DNA of 64,000 bases from Streptomyces aculeolatus (lineage in GTDB: Bacteria; Actinomycetota; Actinomycetes; Streptomycetales; Streptomycetaceae), in contig NZ_JAINRD010000006.1 in NCBI RefSeq assembly GCF_020400605.1, positions 248,001 through 312,000 on the forward strand. Reading direction: 5' to 3'. Numbering within the stretch: the stretch's first letter is position 1; each line of letters begins with the position of its first letter. Shown one piece after another: positions 49,846 through 57,903 of this stretch. A model generated the notes under the pieces. It saw nothing but the letters and a program-made list of their open reading frames with translations, made no database searches and was not told the DNA's origin. A program made the translations under genes and the position numbers.

Positions 49846-50730
49846 ATGTCGATACCGCCGGGTCCGCCGCCGAATCCGTACCAGCAGAACAACCCCAACC
49901 CCTACGCACAGCAGCAACCCCAGGGCTCGGTGCCGCAGCAGTACCCCTACGCCCAGCCGACGATGCCCGCCGGCGTGCCGATCACCAGCCAGCCCTCGGG
50001 CCCCCCGCCCGGCCAGCCCCCGGGCGCGCCCGGCGGCCAGCCCGGGCAGCCGCCGCCCGGGCAGCCCTTCGGGGCCGCGGAGAAGAAGGGCGTGCCGGGC
50101 TGGCTGTGGGGCCTCGGCGGCGTCGTCGTCGCCTCCGCGGTGTGGGCGGGCGCGCTCTTCGCCACCGGCGGGTTCGACTCGTCGGACGAGCCCGAGCCCG
50201 TCCTCGGGTACGGCTTCGAGAAGGACCTCTGCAAGACCACGGAGCTGAAGGCGTTCGACGAGCGCTACGACGTCGGGGCCGCCGCCGAGGACGCCACCGG
50301 CTGGGGCTCGAAGCAGGAGGGGCTGGACCAGAGCTTCTGCAGCTGGAGCCTGACGGACCGCGAGGAGGACCCGGACTCGTACTCAAGCTCGTACGTCTCC
50401 GTCAGCGCCATGTGGCACGAGGCGTCGGACCCGGCAGGCGAGTTCGCCCCGACGTACAAGGGCTTCGAGGACCGCTCGAACGAGGACTACAAGTACGTGA
50501 CCGAGGCCGTCGAGGGCTTCGGCGACGAGGCGTACCTCGTCAAGGAGAACGGCGAGGGCGACAGCAGCAGCCGCTCGATGAGCCTGGCCGTGCGCGACGG
50601 CTGGTTCACCTACGAGATGGACTGGAGCTACTACGGGGGCACCGACTCGGCCGATCCGCCGTCGCCCGACGAGGTGGAGCAGATGCTGAAGGACGAGACG
50701 AAGGCGGCGCTCGCCGACCTGAAGAAGTAG
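49846..50730 (+). CDS. Membrane-anchored protein with Pro/Gln-rich cytoplasmic tail
   Basis: 294 aa. Residues 1-80 are low-complexity Pro, Gly, Gln and Tyr (MSIPPGPPPNPYQQNNPNPY). One membrane helix at about 84-106 (WLWGLGGVVVASAVWAGALF). The extracytoplasmic part (110-290) has two Cys (DLCKTT and SFCSWSL), probably one disulfide, many acidic residues and no enzyme motif. This plan is common among Streptomyces envelope proteins of unknown role. ATG 49846. Convergent with sodN through a strong terminator. Confidence 0.8.
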   Translation: MSIPPGPPPNPYQQNNPNPYAQQQPQGSVPQQYPYAQPTMPAGVPITSQPSGPPPGQPPGAPGGQPGQPPPGQPFGAAEKKGVPGWLWGLGGVVVASAVWAGALFATGGFDSSDEPEPVLGYGFEKDLCKTTELKAFDERYDVGAAAEDATGWGSKQEGLDQSFCSWSLTDREEDPDSYSSSYVSVSAMWHEASDPAGEFAPTYKGFEDRSNEDYKYVTEAVEGFGDEAYLVKENGEGDSSSRSMSLAVRDGWFTYEMDWSYYGGTDSADPPSPDEVEQMLKDETKAALADLKK

Positions 50731-50836
50731 GAATGGCAAGGCGCGTGCGGCAACAGGAAGTTGCCGGGTGCGGACGTAGCAGGGAACTGCCACGGCGGCC
50801 CGGCGGGACCGCGCAGCGGCGGTGGCCGGAAGACGA

Positions 50837-50871
50837 GCGCGCCCGTACCGTCCGGGACGGTACGGGCGCGC
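50837..50871. terminator. Strong bidirectional hairpin between convergent genes
   Basis: GCGCGCCCGTACCGT (50837-50851) and ACGGTACGGGCGCGC (50857-50871) are perfect 15-bp arms with loop CCGGG. It lies 25 bases past the sodN stop, so the sodN 3' UTR is about 60 nt long. Confidence 0.8.
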
Positions 50872-50896
50872 CAATGTGTCCGCAGCCGGTGCGGGC

Positions 50897-51292
50897 TCAG
50901 CCCTTCTTGGTCTCCCAGAAGATCTTGTCGACCTGGGCGATGTAGTCCAGCGCCTTCTGGCCCGTGGCCGGGTCGGTGGACCCCTTGGCGGCGCTGAGGG
51001 CCTTGAGCGTGTCGTTGACGAGCTGGTGCAGCTCCGGGTACTTCTCGAAGTGCGGAGGCTTGAAGTAGTCGCTCCACAGCACCGAAACGTGGTGCTTGGC
51101 AAGCTCCGCGCGCTGCTCCTTGATGGTGGTGGCCCGCGCCTGGAAGTGCGGGTCGTCGTTCCCCTGCATCTTCTCCTGGATGGCCTTGACCGAATCGGCC
51201 TCGATACGGGCCTGGGCCGGGTCGTAGACGCCGCAGGGGAGGTCGCAGTGGGCACTGACCGTCACCTTGGGGGCGAACAGGCGAGAAAACAT
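50897..51292 (-). CDS. sodN: Nickel superoxide dismutase
   Basis: 131-aa precursor. The nickel hook HCDLPCGVY starts at His15, so a 14-residue leader (MFSRLFAPKVTVSA) must be removed to expose His1, Cys2 and Cys6 of the 117-residue mature enzyme. All hook residues are intact. The enzyme dismutates superoxide and is made when Ni is available. ATG 51292 follows GGAAGGA. It diverges from sodX, the gene for the protease that removes the leader. Confidence 0.97.
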   Translation of the reverse strand: MFSRLFAPKVTVSAHCDLPCGVYDPAQARIEADSVKAIQEKMQGNDDPHFQARATTIKEQRAELAKHHVSVLWSDYFKPPHFEKYPELHQLVNDTLKALSAAKGSTDPATGQKALDYIAQVDKIFWETKKG

Positions 51293-51440
51293 GGAAAGCA
51301 GCCGTCCTTCCTAGTGATCGTCTTCCAGGTGGGACATTACTCCGTGGGGAACGAAAATTCGCGAGTGCCCCGGAGGGCTTAGGTCAAAAGTCCAGTGGAA
51401 GGCTGGGCCTTGTGGACGACAGGCCGGAGGTGCATGCCCG

Positions 51441-51875
51441 ATGCAGGGCCAGGTGAACGAGCGCAGGCACGACGCCGGGCGCCGAGGGCTGCAGCGCCTC
51501 GGCCTCGCGGCGGTCGACGGTCCGTCGATGGTGCCCACGCTGCGTCCGGGGGATCAGCTGATCGTGCAGTACGGGGTGGCGGTGCGGCCCGGTGACGTGG
51601 CGGTGCTGCGCCACCCGTTCCAGCAGGATCTGCTGATCGTGAAACGGGTGGTGGCGCGCCGCGACGGCGGCTGGTGGGTGCTCGGCGACAACCGGTTCGT
51701 CGAGAACGACAGCCGGGAGTTCGGCGCGGTGCCGGACGAACTGGTGGTGGCCCGCGCCCTCCTGCGGCTGCGCCCCCCGCGCGGGCTTCAGCGCTCGGTG
51801 CGCTCGGTGCCCGCGGCGGTGTCGTGGGCGGCGTCGGCGGTACGGCCGTTGGCCTGGCGCTTCCGGGCCCGGTAG
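51441..51875 (+). CDS. sodX: Nickel-SOD maturation protease SodX
   Basis: 144-aa S26-type signal peptidase-like protease without a clear membrane anchor. Catalytic Ser29 in VDGPSMVPTLRPGDQLIVQY and Lys68 in LLIVKRVVARR; the GDNRFVENDSREFGAV box is the usual S26 region. It cleaves the SodN leader. ATG 51441 follows GGAGGTGCATGCCCG. The C-terminal 30 residues are read from sequence that also encodes the 3' end of the convergent CGNR gene, an overlap of 88 bases. Confidence 0.93.
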   Translation: MQGQVNERRHDAGRRGLQRLGLAAVDGPSMVPTLRPGDQLIVQYGVAVRPGDVAVLRHPFQQDLLIVKRVVARRDGGWWVLGDNRFVENDSREFGAVPDELVVARALLRLRPPRGLQRSVRSVPAAVSWAASAVRPLAWRFRAR

Positions 51876-52408
51876 GCCGCGACGTTCGCCCGGGTCGCGC
51901 AGCGGTCGGAGCAGTAGCGGCGGGAGCGGTTCGTCGACGTGTCGAGGAACACGTTGCGGCACGGCAGCGCCGTGCACAGGCCCAGGCGGTCCACACCGTA
52001 GTCCGTGAGGTGCACGGCCAGGCCCATGCACGCCGCCGCCGCGAAGCCCGCCCCGGAGTTCGCCGACTGCTCGGCGATGTGCAGGTGCCACAGGGGGCGG
52101 CCGTCCTCGTCGCGGAAGTCGTGCCCGCTGATCTGCGGGCTGACGGGGAAGTCGATGAGCAGCGCGTTGAGCATGTCCACGGCGCGCATCTCGTCGCCCT
52201 CGTCGGCCGCCTCGAAGACCCCCCGCAGCCGCCCGCGCACCTGCCGCAGCCGGCTGACGTCGGCGTCGGTGGCCCGCCGGGTGAAGTTGCCGCTGTCCCG
52301 GAAGAGCTCCTTGGCCGCGTCCAGCGAGGTCAGCGAGTCGGTGCCGCGCTGCGGCTCCTCGGTGTTGACGAGGCGCACGGCCATATCTGAGTAATAGGCC
52401 AGTTCCAC
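51788..52408 (-). CDS. CGNR zinc-finger protein (ABATE domain)
   Basis: 206-aa putative regulator. The N-terminal ABATE domain covers about 1-150 (AVRLVNTEEPQRGTDSLTSL). The CGNR zinc finger is at about 152-195: C-x4-C in LCTALPCRNVFLDTSTNRSRRYCSDRCATRANVAAYRARKR, with four Cys. Such proteins are thought to bind DNA and regulate stress genes. GTG 52408 has AAGGAC 8 bases upstream. Overlaps sodX tail to tail by 88 bases. Confidence 0.9.
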   Translation of the reverse strand: MELAYYSDMAVRLVNTEEPQRGTDSLTSLDAAKELFRDSGNFTRRATDADVSRLRQVRGRLRGVFEAADEGDEMRAVDMLNALLIDFPVSPQISGHDFRDEDGRPLWHLHIAEQSANSGAGFAAAACMGLAVHLTDYGVDRLGLCTALPCRNVFLDTSTNRSRRYCSDRCATRANVAAYRARKRQANGRTADAAHDTAAGTERTER

Positions 52409-52506
52409 TTGTAGTCCTTACGGGCTCGACTTATGCTGACGCGGCGGGGTCGTAATGGACGACCTCCACTAGAGGGTATTACGCAGCGGAGGCAGGGGAG
52501 GCAGCA

Positions 52507-53304
52507 ATGGCCGGAACGACCGACACCGTGACGCCCGTGGGCGCCGACTGGCAGGGGTGGCAGGCGAGCTGGGACCGCCAGCAGGAGTGGTACATGCCGG
52601 ATCGCGAGGAGCGCTTCCGGGTCATGCTCGACGCGGTCGAGGCGCTCGTCGGGCCCGAGCCGCGGGTGCTCGACCTGGCCTGCGGCACGGGCAGTATCAG
52701 CGCCCGGCTGCTGCGCCGCTTCCCCGGCGCGCGCACCACCGGCGTCGACCTCGACCCCGCGCTGCTCACCATCGCGCGCGGCACCTTCGCGGACGACCCG
52801 CGCGCGGAGTTCGTCACCGCCGACCTCTCCAAGCCCGACTGGACGGCGCGGCTGCCGCACGGCGCGTACGACGCGGTGCTCACCTCCACCGCGCTGCACT
52901 GGCTCTTCTCCGACCAGCTCGCCACGCTCTACGGGCAGGTCGCCGGCGTCGTCCGGGAGGGCGGGGTCTTCGTCAACGCCGACCACATGCCCGACCCGGC
53001 CACGCCCGGCATCAACGAGGCGGTGCGCAACTGGAGCAAGGTGCGCCAGGACCGCGAGCGCGCCGAAGGGGTGCTGGACTGGGCGGACTGGTGGCGCGTG
53101 GTCGCCGCCGACCCGGTCCTCGGCGGCCCCGCGGCCGAGCGTTTCACGATCTTCGGCGACCCGAACGACCCGAACGAGGGCCACGCCGACGGCGACGTCC
53201 AGCCGCCCGCCTGGCACGCCGGGACGCTGCGCGCCGCGGGCTTCGCCGAGGCCCGTACGGTCTGGGCCTCGGCCCGGGACGCGGCGGTGCTGGCGCTGCG
53301 CTGA
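52507..53304 (+). CDS. SAM-dependent class I methyltransferase
   Basis: 265-aa enzyme. SAM motif I is VLDLACGTGSISARLLRRFP near residue 55, motif II GVDLDPALLTIARG, motif III in YDAVLTSTALHWLF, as in UbiE/trans-aconitate-type methyltransferases. Acceptor unknown. ATG 52507 follows GGGGAGG. It diverges from the CGNR gene and converges on a TetR gene 21 bases away. Confidence 0.88.
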   Translation: MAGTTDTVTPVGADWQGWQASWDRQQEWYMPDREERFRVMLDAVEALVGPEPRVLDLACGTGSISARLLRRFPGARTTGVDLDPALLTIARGTFADDPRAEFVTADLSKPDWTARLPHGAYDAVLTSTALHWLFSDQLATLYGQVAGVVREGGVFVNADHMPDPATPGINEAVRNWSKVRQDRERAEGVLDWADWWRVVAADPVLGGPAAERFTIFGDPNDPNEGHADGDVQPPAWHAGTLRAAGFAEARTVWASARDAAVLALR

Positions 53305-53325
53305 GCCCCGCGCCGGCGGCCGCCG

Positions 53326-53907
53326 TCAGGCGCGGTAGCGGAGGCCGTCGACGAGCAGTCCGATCATGCGCCGCGTGTACTCCGGGTCGTCCGGGTCGAT
53401 GATGCTGCTGAGCGCCTGCAGCAGGTCGTCCGGGGTCACGTCGGAGCGGATGCCGCCGGCCGCGGCGGCGGCGTCCAGCAGCCGGGTCAGCGCGGGGACG
53501 AAGCGCTCCTGGAAGTACCCGGGGAGGCTCTCGTATGCGCAGTCGCCGGAGTGCAGGGCCGCCTTCAGGCCCTGTTTCGCGGCGATGAACCGCGTGAAGC
53601 GGTGCAGCCACCGCTCCAGCGCCTCCACCGGCTCGTACCGCGCGGCGAGCGCGGGGGCGGCCGCGGCGCAGGCGTCGACCTCGTTGCGGAAGACGGCCGT
53701 GATGAGGTCCGAGCGCTGCGGGAAGTGCCGGTAGAGCGTCCCCGCCCCCACCCCTGCCTTCGCCGTGATGCGGCGTACGGGCGCGTCCACGCCCTCCGCC
53801 TCGAAGACCTCGGCCGCCGCGGTCAGCAGCGCGTCGAGGCTGCGCCGGACGTCCGGCCGCATACGCCGGCCGGGGGCCGGCTCCCCCGTGGTGCTGCGCT
53901 CAGGCAT
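53326..53907 (-). CDS. TetR-family regulator of the aldo/keto reductase
   Basis: 193-aa repressor. Helix-turn-helix: ALLTAAAEVFEAEGVDAPVRRITAKAGVGAGTLYRHFPQRSDLITAVF at about 27-75, with the signature GAGTLYRHFP. The C-terminal domain is the SbtR-like TetR_C type (FIAAKQGLKAALHSGD). ATG 53907. Two palindromes lie in the 111 bases between it and the divergent aldo/keto reductase, which it most likely represses. Confidence 0.9.
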   Translation of the reverse strand: MPERSTTGEPAPGRRMRPDVRRSLDALLTAAAEVFEAEGVDAPVRRITAKAGVGAGTLYRHFPQRSDLITAVFRNEVDACAAAAPALAARYEPVEALERWLHRFTRFIAAKQGLKAALHSGDCAYESLPGYFQERFVPALTRLLDAAAAAGGIRSDVTPDDLLQALSSIIDPDDPEYTRRMIGLLVDGLRYRA

Positions 53908-53927
53908 GCGCGGACCCCTTGCAAAAG

Positions 53928-53968
53928 CGGAACAGTGTTCCGTATTCTCGGAACTGAACGGCGTTCCG
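53928..53968. promoter_or_regulatory. Two GGAAC/GTTCC operators
   Basis: Site 1, CGGAACA-G-TGTTCCG (53928-53942), is a perfect 15-bp palindrome. Site 2, CGGAAC-N8-GTTCCG (53949-53968), repeats the same arms with wider spacing. A direct repeat GTTCCGTATTC links them. Likely bound by the TetR protein. Confidence 0.7.
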
Positions 53969-54018
53969 TATTCACGATACCGGGGCGTTCGACCCGCAGT
54001 CCACGCAGGAGGAGAGCC

Positions 54019-55047
54019 ATGCAGTACCGCACGCTGGGCCGGACCGGGATCAAGGTCAGCCCCTACTGCCTGGGCGCGATGATGTTCGGCGCCCAGGGCA
54101 ACCCCGACCACGACGAATCCGTCCGCATCATCCACAAGGCCCTGGCCGCGGGCGTCAACTTCGTCGACACCGCCGACATCTACGGCCACGGCGAGTCCGA
54201 GGAGATCGTCGGGAAGGCCCTCAAGGGCCGCCGCGACGACGTCGTCCTGGCCACCAAGGCGCACCTGCCCATGGGCGACGACCCCAACCGGCAGGGCAAC
54301 TCCCGCCGCTGGCTCGTCCGCGCCCTGGAGGACTCGCTGCGCCGCCTCGGCACCGACCACGTCGACCTGTTCCAGATCCACCGGCCCGCCCCGGACACCG
54401 ACATCGAGGAGACCCTCTCCGCGCTCACCGACCTGGTGCGCGCCGGGAAGGTACGCGCCGTCGGCACCTCCGCCTTCCCCGCCTCCGACCTGGTCGAGGC
54501 GCAGTGGGTCGCCGAGCGGCGCGCCCTGGTGCGGTTCCGCACCGAGCAGCCGAACTACTCGATCCTCGACCGCGGCATCGAGCGCGAGGTGCTGCCCGTC
54601 TGCGAGCGGTACGGCATGGGCACGCTGGTGTGGAGCCCGCTGGCCGGCGGCATGCTCACCGGCCGCTACCGCAAGGGCCGGGAGGCGGACACCTTCCGCG
54701 GCACCTACGGCTTCAGGCACCTCGCCGACGAGCGCCGGCTCGACACCGTCGAACGGCTGCTCCCGCTGGCCGAGAAGGCGGGCATGCCGCTGACGCACAT
54801 GGCGCTGGCCTTCGTGATCTCCCACCCGGGCGTCACGTCCGCGATCATCGGGCCGCGCACCATGGAGCAGCTCGACGACCTGCTCGCGGGCGCCGGCACG
54901 GCCCTCGGCGACGACGTGCTGGACGAGATCGACGCGATCGTGCCGCCGGGCACGGAGGTCGGGCGGCTGGACATGGCGTACGACCCGCCGGCGATCCTGC
55001 GCCCCGGGCTGCGGCGCCGCGCGCCGCAGGAGCGCGTCGCGGCCTGA
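54019..55047 (+). CDS. Aldo/keto reductase
   Basis: 342-aa NADPH-dependent reductase with the AKR tetrad: Asp in NFVDTADIYGHGESE, Tyr in the same segment, Lys in LATKAHL and His in FQIHRPAPDTD. The NADP site includes GTSAFPASDLVEAQ and the C-terminal PGVTSAIIGPRTMEQLDDLL. Closest in look to the YajO/AKR11-13-type general stress reductases. ATG 54019 follows GGAGGAGAG. Divergent TetR regulator upstream, tandem terminators downstream. Confidence 0.93.
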   Translation: MQYRTLGRTGIKVSPYCLGAMMFGAQGNPDHDESVRIIHKALAAGVNFVDTADIYGHGESEEIVGKALKGRRDDVVLATKAHLPMGDDPNRQGNSRRWLVRALEDSLRRLGTDHVDLFQIHRPAPDTDIEETLSALTDLVRAGKVRAVGTSAFPASDLVEAQWVAERRALVRFRTEQPNYSILDRGIEREVLPVCERYGMGTLVWSPLAGGMLTGRYRKGREADTFRGTYGFRHLADERRLDTVERLLPLAEKAGMPLTHMALAFVISHPGVTSAIIGPRTMEQLDDLLAGAGTALGDDVLDEIDAIVPPGTEVGRLDMAYDPPAILRPGLRRRAPQERVAA

Positions 55048-55134
55048 GGGGTACGGGCCGCGCGGCGGGCACCGTACGGCCCGTACGGAGCCCGCCGTAC
55101 GACGTCTCCGTACGACGTCTCCGCACGACGCGAA

Positions 55135-55169
55135 GCGGGGCCGCCCGGCGCACTGCCGGACGGCCCCGC
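55135..55169. terminator. Terminator 1 after aldo/keto reductase
   Basis: GCGGGGCCG-C-CCGGC pairs with GCCGG-A-CGGCCCCGC across GCACT, one mismatch in 15. It is preceded by a tandem repeat GTACGACGTCTCC x2. Confidence 0.7.
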
Positions 55170-55181
55170 TCGTGGTTCTCC

Positions 55182-55227
55182 GCGGACCGTACGGCGCCGC
55201 CCGCCGGGCGGGCGCCGTACGGTCCGC
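55182..55227. terminator. Terminator 2, next to malic enzyme 3' end
   Basis: GCGGACCGTACGGCGCC and GGCGCCGTACGGTCCGC are perfect 17-bp arms with a 12-base GC-rich loop. It ends 9 bases from the malic enzyme stop, so it serves the leftward gene. Confidence 0.75.
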
Positions 55228-55235
55228 TCGGCCGG

Positions 55236-56450
55236 CTACCGCCGCGCCACGCCCTCCGCCCGGGCCGCCGCGGCGACCGCGCGCGTGATCGCCGGCGCGA
55301 CCCGCTCGTCGAACGGCGACGGAATCACGCACTCCGGGCTCAGTTCGCCCGCGACGACGTCCGCCAGCGCCTCCGCCGCCGCCAGCTTCATGCCCTCGGT
55401 GATCCGCGAGGCGCGCACCTGGAGCGCTCCGGCGAAGATGCCGGGGAACGCGAGCACGTTGTTGATCTGGTTCGGGTAGTCGCTGCGGCCCGTGGCCACG
55501 ACCGCCGCGTACTTGTGCGCCACGTCGGGGTGGATCTCCGGGTTCGGGTTGGCCATGGCGAAGATGAACGCGCCCTCCGCCATCGTCGCCACCGCTCGCT
55601 CCGGCACGGTGCCGCCGGAGACGCCGATGAAGACGTCCGCGCCCGCGAGCGCGGACTCCAGGGAGCCCGTACGCCCCGCGTGGTTCGTCAGCTCCGCCAG
55701 CTCCCGCTTGGCGTCGGTCAGGTCCTCGCGGTCCGCGGAGACGATGCCCTTGCGGTCGGCGACGACCACGTCCCCGATGCCGGCCTCCACCAGGATCTTG
55801 GCGATCGCCGCGCCGGCCGCGCCGGCCCCGGAGATCACCGCGCGCAGCTCGCCGAGCGGGCGGCCGCTGAGCTTCGCGGCGTTGCGCAGGGCGGCCAGGG
55901 TGACGACGGCGGTGCCGTGCTGGTCGTCGTGGAAGATCGGGATGTCCAGGCGCTCCTGGAGCTTGCGCTCGATCTCGAAGCAGCGCGGGGCGGAGATGTC
56001 CTCCAGGTTCACCCCGCCGAAGGAGGGCGCCAGCCGCGCCACGGTCTCGACGATCTCGTCGACCCCGCGGCAGTCCAGCGCGACGGGGACCGCGTCCACG
56101 CCGCCGAACTGCTTGAACAGGATGGCCTTGCCCTCCATCACCGGAAGGGACGCCTCCGGGCCGATGTCGCCGAGCCCGAGGACCGCGCTGCCGTCCGTGA
56201 CGACGGCGACGACCTGGGACTTCCACGTGTAGTCGTGGACCAGCTCGGGCTGTTCCGCGATGGCGGTGCACACCTTGGCGACACCCGGTGTGTAGGCCAG
56301 CGACAGGTCGTCCCTGTCGTTGACCGGCACGGTCGCCTGGACGGCCATCTTTCCGCCCCGGTGCAGGGCGAAGGCCGGATCGAAGTAGTCGTCGTCTGGG
56401 CTGTCGGACGTGTCCGTCCCGCTCGGAGGGTTGACGATCTCCGCTGCCAC
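55236..56450 (-). CDS. NAD(P)-dependent malic enzyme
   Basis: 404-aa short-form malic enzyme that decarboxylates malate to pyruvate. Malic N-domain: [20 protein letters not shown] with the active Tyr, [41 protein letters not shown], and [14 protein letters not shown]. Catalytic Lys and metal site in [19 protein letters not shown]. Rossmann domain [17 protein letters not shown]. No phosphotransacetylase fusion. GTG 56450 has AAGGGG 8 bases upstream. A terminator-like hairpin lies in its leader (56488). Confidence 0.94.
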   Translation of the reverse strand: MAAEIVNPPSGTDTSDSPDDDYFDPAFALHRGGKMAVQATVPVNDRDDLSLAYTPGVAKVCTAIAEQPELVHDYTWKSQVVAVVTDGSAVLGLGDIGPEASLPVMEGKAILFKQFGGVDAVPVALDCRGVDEIVETVARLAPSFGGVNLEDISAPRCFEIERKLQERLDIPIFHDDQHGTAVVTLAALRNAAKLSGRPLGELRAVISGAGAAGAAIAKILVEAGIGDVVVADRKGIVSADREDLTDAKRELAELTNHAGRTGSLESALAGADVFIGVSGGTVPERAVATMAEGAFIFAMANPNPEIHPDVAHKYAAVVATGRSDYPNQINNVLAFPGIFAGALQVRASRITEGMKLAAAEALADVVAGELSPECVIPSPFDERVAPAITRAVAAAARAEGVARR

Positions 56451-56487
56451 GTTGTTGACCCCTTAGTCACAGTCATAGAAAGAGGAA

Positions 56488-56511
56488 CCACCCCTCTCGG
56501 TCGAGGGGTGG
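56488..56511 (-). terminator. Attenuator-like hairpin in malic enzyme leader
   Basis: On the minus strand CCACCCCTC, loop GACCGA, GAGGGGTGG, then TTCCTCTTTCTATG. A 9-bp perfect stem followed by a pyrimidine/T-rich run has intrinsic-terminator form, 38 bases before the start codon, with no gene upstream that it could terminate. Confidence 0.55.
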
Positions 56512-56686
56512 GCGGGCACGTGTCCGGCCGCCTGGCCGCGGAGTGAGCGCCACGGCCACGGTGGGGCCCGGACACCGGGCGCGCCGCACTCGCGCCCTGG
56601 GCCCCGGATTTGGGGTGTAAGTGTCCGTTGTACAGGAAGCCGAGCGCCCCGTGCGAGCCACTTTGCGACACTGAGTGGAGCCGAAA

Positions 56687-56719
56687 CGCATAGTCATGCG
56701 AGAGTTCGCATACTGCGAA
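56687..56719. promoter_or_regulatory. Paired GCGA palindromes
   Basis: CGCAT-AGTC-ATGCG (56687-56700) and TTCGCA-TAC-TGCGAA (56705-56719) lie 4 bases apart, with more TTGCGA and GGCGAA half-sites around. They probably bind a regulator of the malic enzyme or ABC operon. Confidence 0.5.
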
Positions 56720-56943
56720 ATGTGGCGAATCCGGGGTTATGCCCGTTATTTATAAACGTGAGCTACGTCTCACTACCGAACCTGTTATCGGATTTTGACC
56801 CGGCAGCATTCCTGAGGCGTGTCTTCCGGATGCAAAGATGCCGTCGTCGGCCATCGTCGACATCCGCCCCAGGCGCACCAGGAGTCGCGTCCGGGGTTTG
56901 TGAACTTCTGACCCCCGTTCACCCCCCGCAGGAGGATCGCGCA

Positions 56944-57867
56944 ATGAGCCCTCGCACCACCCGGCGCACCGGAGCAGCCAAGTCTCGACTGGTGGCCGTC
57001 GGGGCACTCGCCGCCGCGGGGGCCCTCGTGCTCTCGTCGTGCGGCGACCAGACCGACGACGGGGGCGACAGCGGCGACGGCGGTGAGACCAAGACCAAGT
57101 CGAACGCGGCGCCGGGCGCACTGCCCAAGAGCATCGAGGACGCCGGCGTGATCAAGGTCGGCTCGGACATCGCGTACGCCCCGATGGAGTTCGACCAGGG
57201 CGGCAAGCCCGCCGGCGTCGACATCGACATCGCCAACGCGCTCGGCGAGGAGCTGGGCGTCGAGTTCCAGTTCCAGAACAACGTCTTCGACAACCTGATC
57301 CCGTCGCTCGACTCCGGCCGCTTCGACATCATCATGTCGTCGATGACCGACAACAAGGAGCGCCAGGCCGAGGTCGACTTCGTCGACTACTTCTCCGCCG
57401 GCGTCTCCATCCTGGTCCAGAAGGGCAACCCCGAGGGCATCTCGACGCTCGACGACCTGTGCGGCAAGACCGTCGCCTTCCAGCGGGGCACGGTCAGCGC
57501 GGACATCGCCAAGGCGCAGAACGAGAAGTGCGACAAGCCGATCAAGACGCTGCCCTTCACCAAGGACACCGAGGCTCTGCAGCAGGTCAAGCAGGGCCGG
57601 GCCGTCGCCGACCTGAACGACTTCCCGGTCGCCGCGTACAACGCCCGCGAGTCGGGCGGCGGCGAGGACTTCGAGGTCGTCGGCGAGCAGATCGACGCCG
57701 CCCCGTACGGGATCGCGGTCTCCAAGGACAACGCCGAGCTGCGCGACGCGCTCGCGAAGGCGCTCGACGCGATCATCGAGAACGGCGAGTACCAGAAGGT
57801 CCTGGACAAGTGGAACGTCCAGCAGGGCGCCGTCGACAAGGCCGCCGTCAACGGCGGCAACGAGTAA
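56944..57867 (+). CDS. Polar amino-acid ABC transporter substrate-binding lipoprotein
   Basis: 307-aa family 3 binding protein. Signal peptide [20 protein letters not shown] ends in lipobox LSSC (Cys about 37), then an acidic Gly/Asp linker. Mature motifs: [60 protein letters not shown] and [15 protein letters not shown], typical for Glu/Gln/Lys-Arg-His binders. The exact amino acid cannot be told. ATG 56944 follows AGGAGGAT. First gene of a three-gene operon. Confidence 0.92.
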   Translation: MSPRTTRRTGAAKSRLVAVGALAAAGALVLSSCGDQTDDGGDSGDGGETKTKSNAAPGALPKSIEDAGVIKVGSDIAYAPMEFDQGGKPAGVDIDIANALGEELGVEFQFQNNVFDNLIPSLDSGRFDIIMSSMTDNKERQAEVDFVDYFSAGVSILVQKGNPEGISTLDDLCGKTVAFQRGTVSADIAKAQNEKCDKPIKTLPFTKDTEALQQVKQGRAVADLNDFPVAAYNARESGGGEDFEVVGEQIDAAPYGIAVSKDNAELRDALAKALDAIIENGEYQKVLDKWNVQQGAVDKAAVNGGNE

Positions 57868-57903
57868 CCACCGCCCGCAGCCGTTCCAGAGAGAAGTCCT
57901 CCC

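Larger units (their letters stand above)
56451..56943. other. 493-base divergent region, malic enzyme and amino-acid ABC operon
   Basis: No gene. It holds the leader hairpin (56488), GC-rich sequence to about 56600, a palindrome-rich zone 56687-56719, and an unusually AT-rich stretch 56735-56800 (GTTATTTATAAACGTGAG) that should contain the promoter of the ABC operon. Its leader would be over 100 bases long, with a good AGGAGG at 56929. Confidence 0.55.

Noticed and set aside
55081..55130. The repeated GTACGACGTCTCC as a CRISPR-like or operator array
   Set aside because: Only two full head-to-tail copies of 13 bases without spacers, placed between two terminators; simple slippage is enough.
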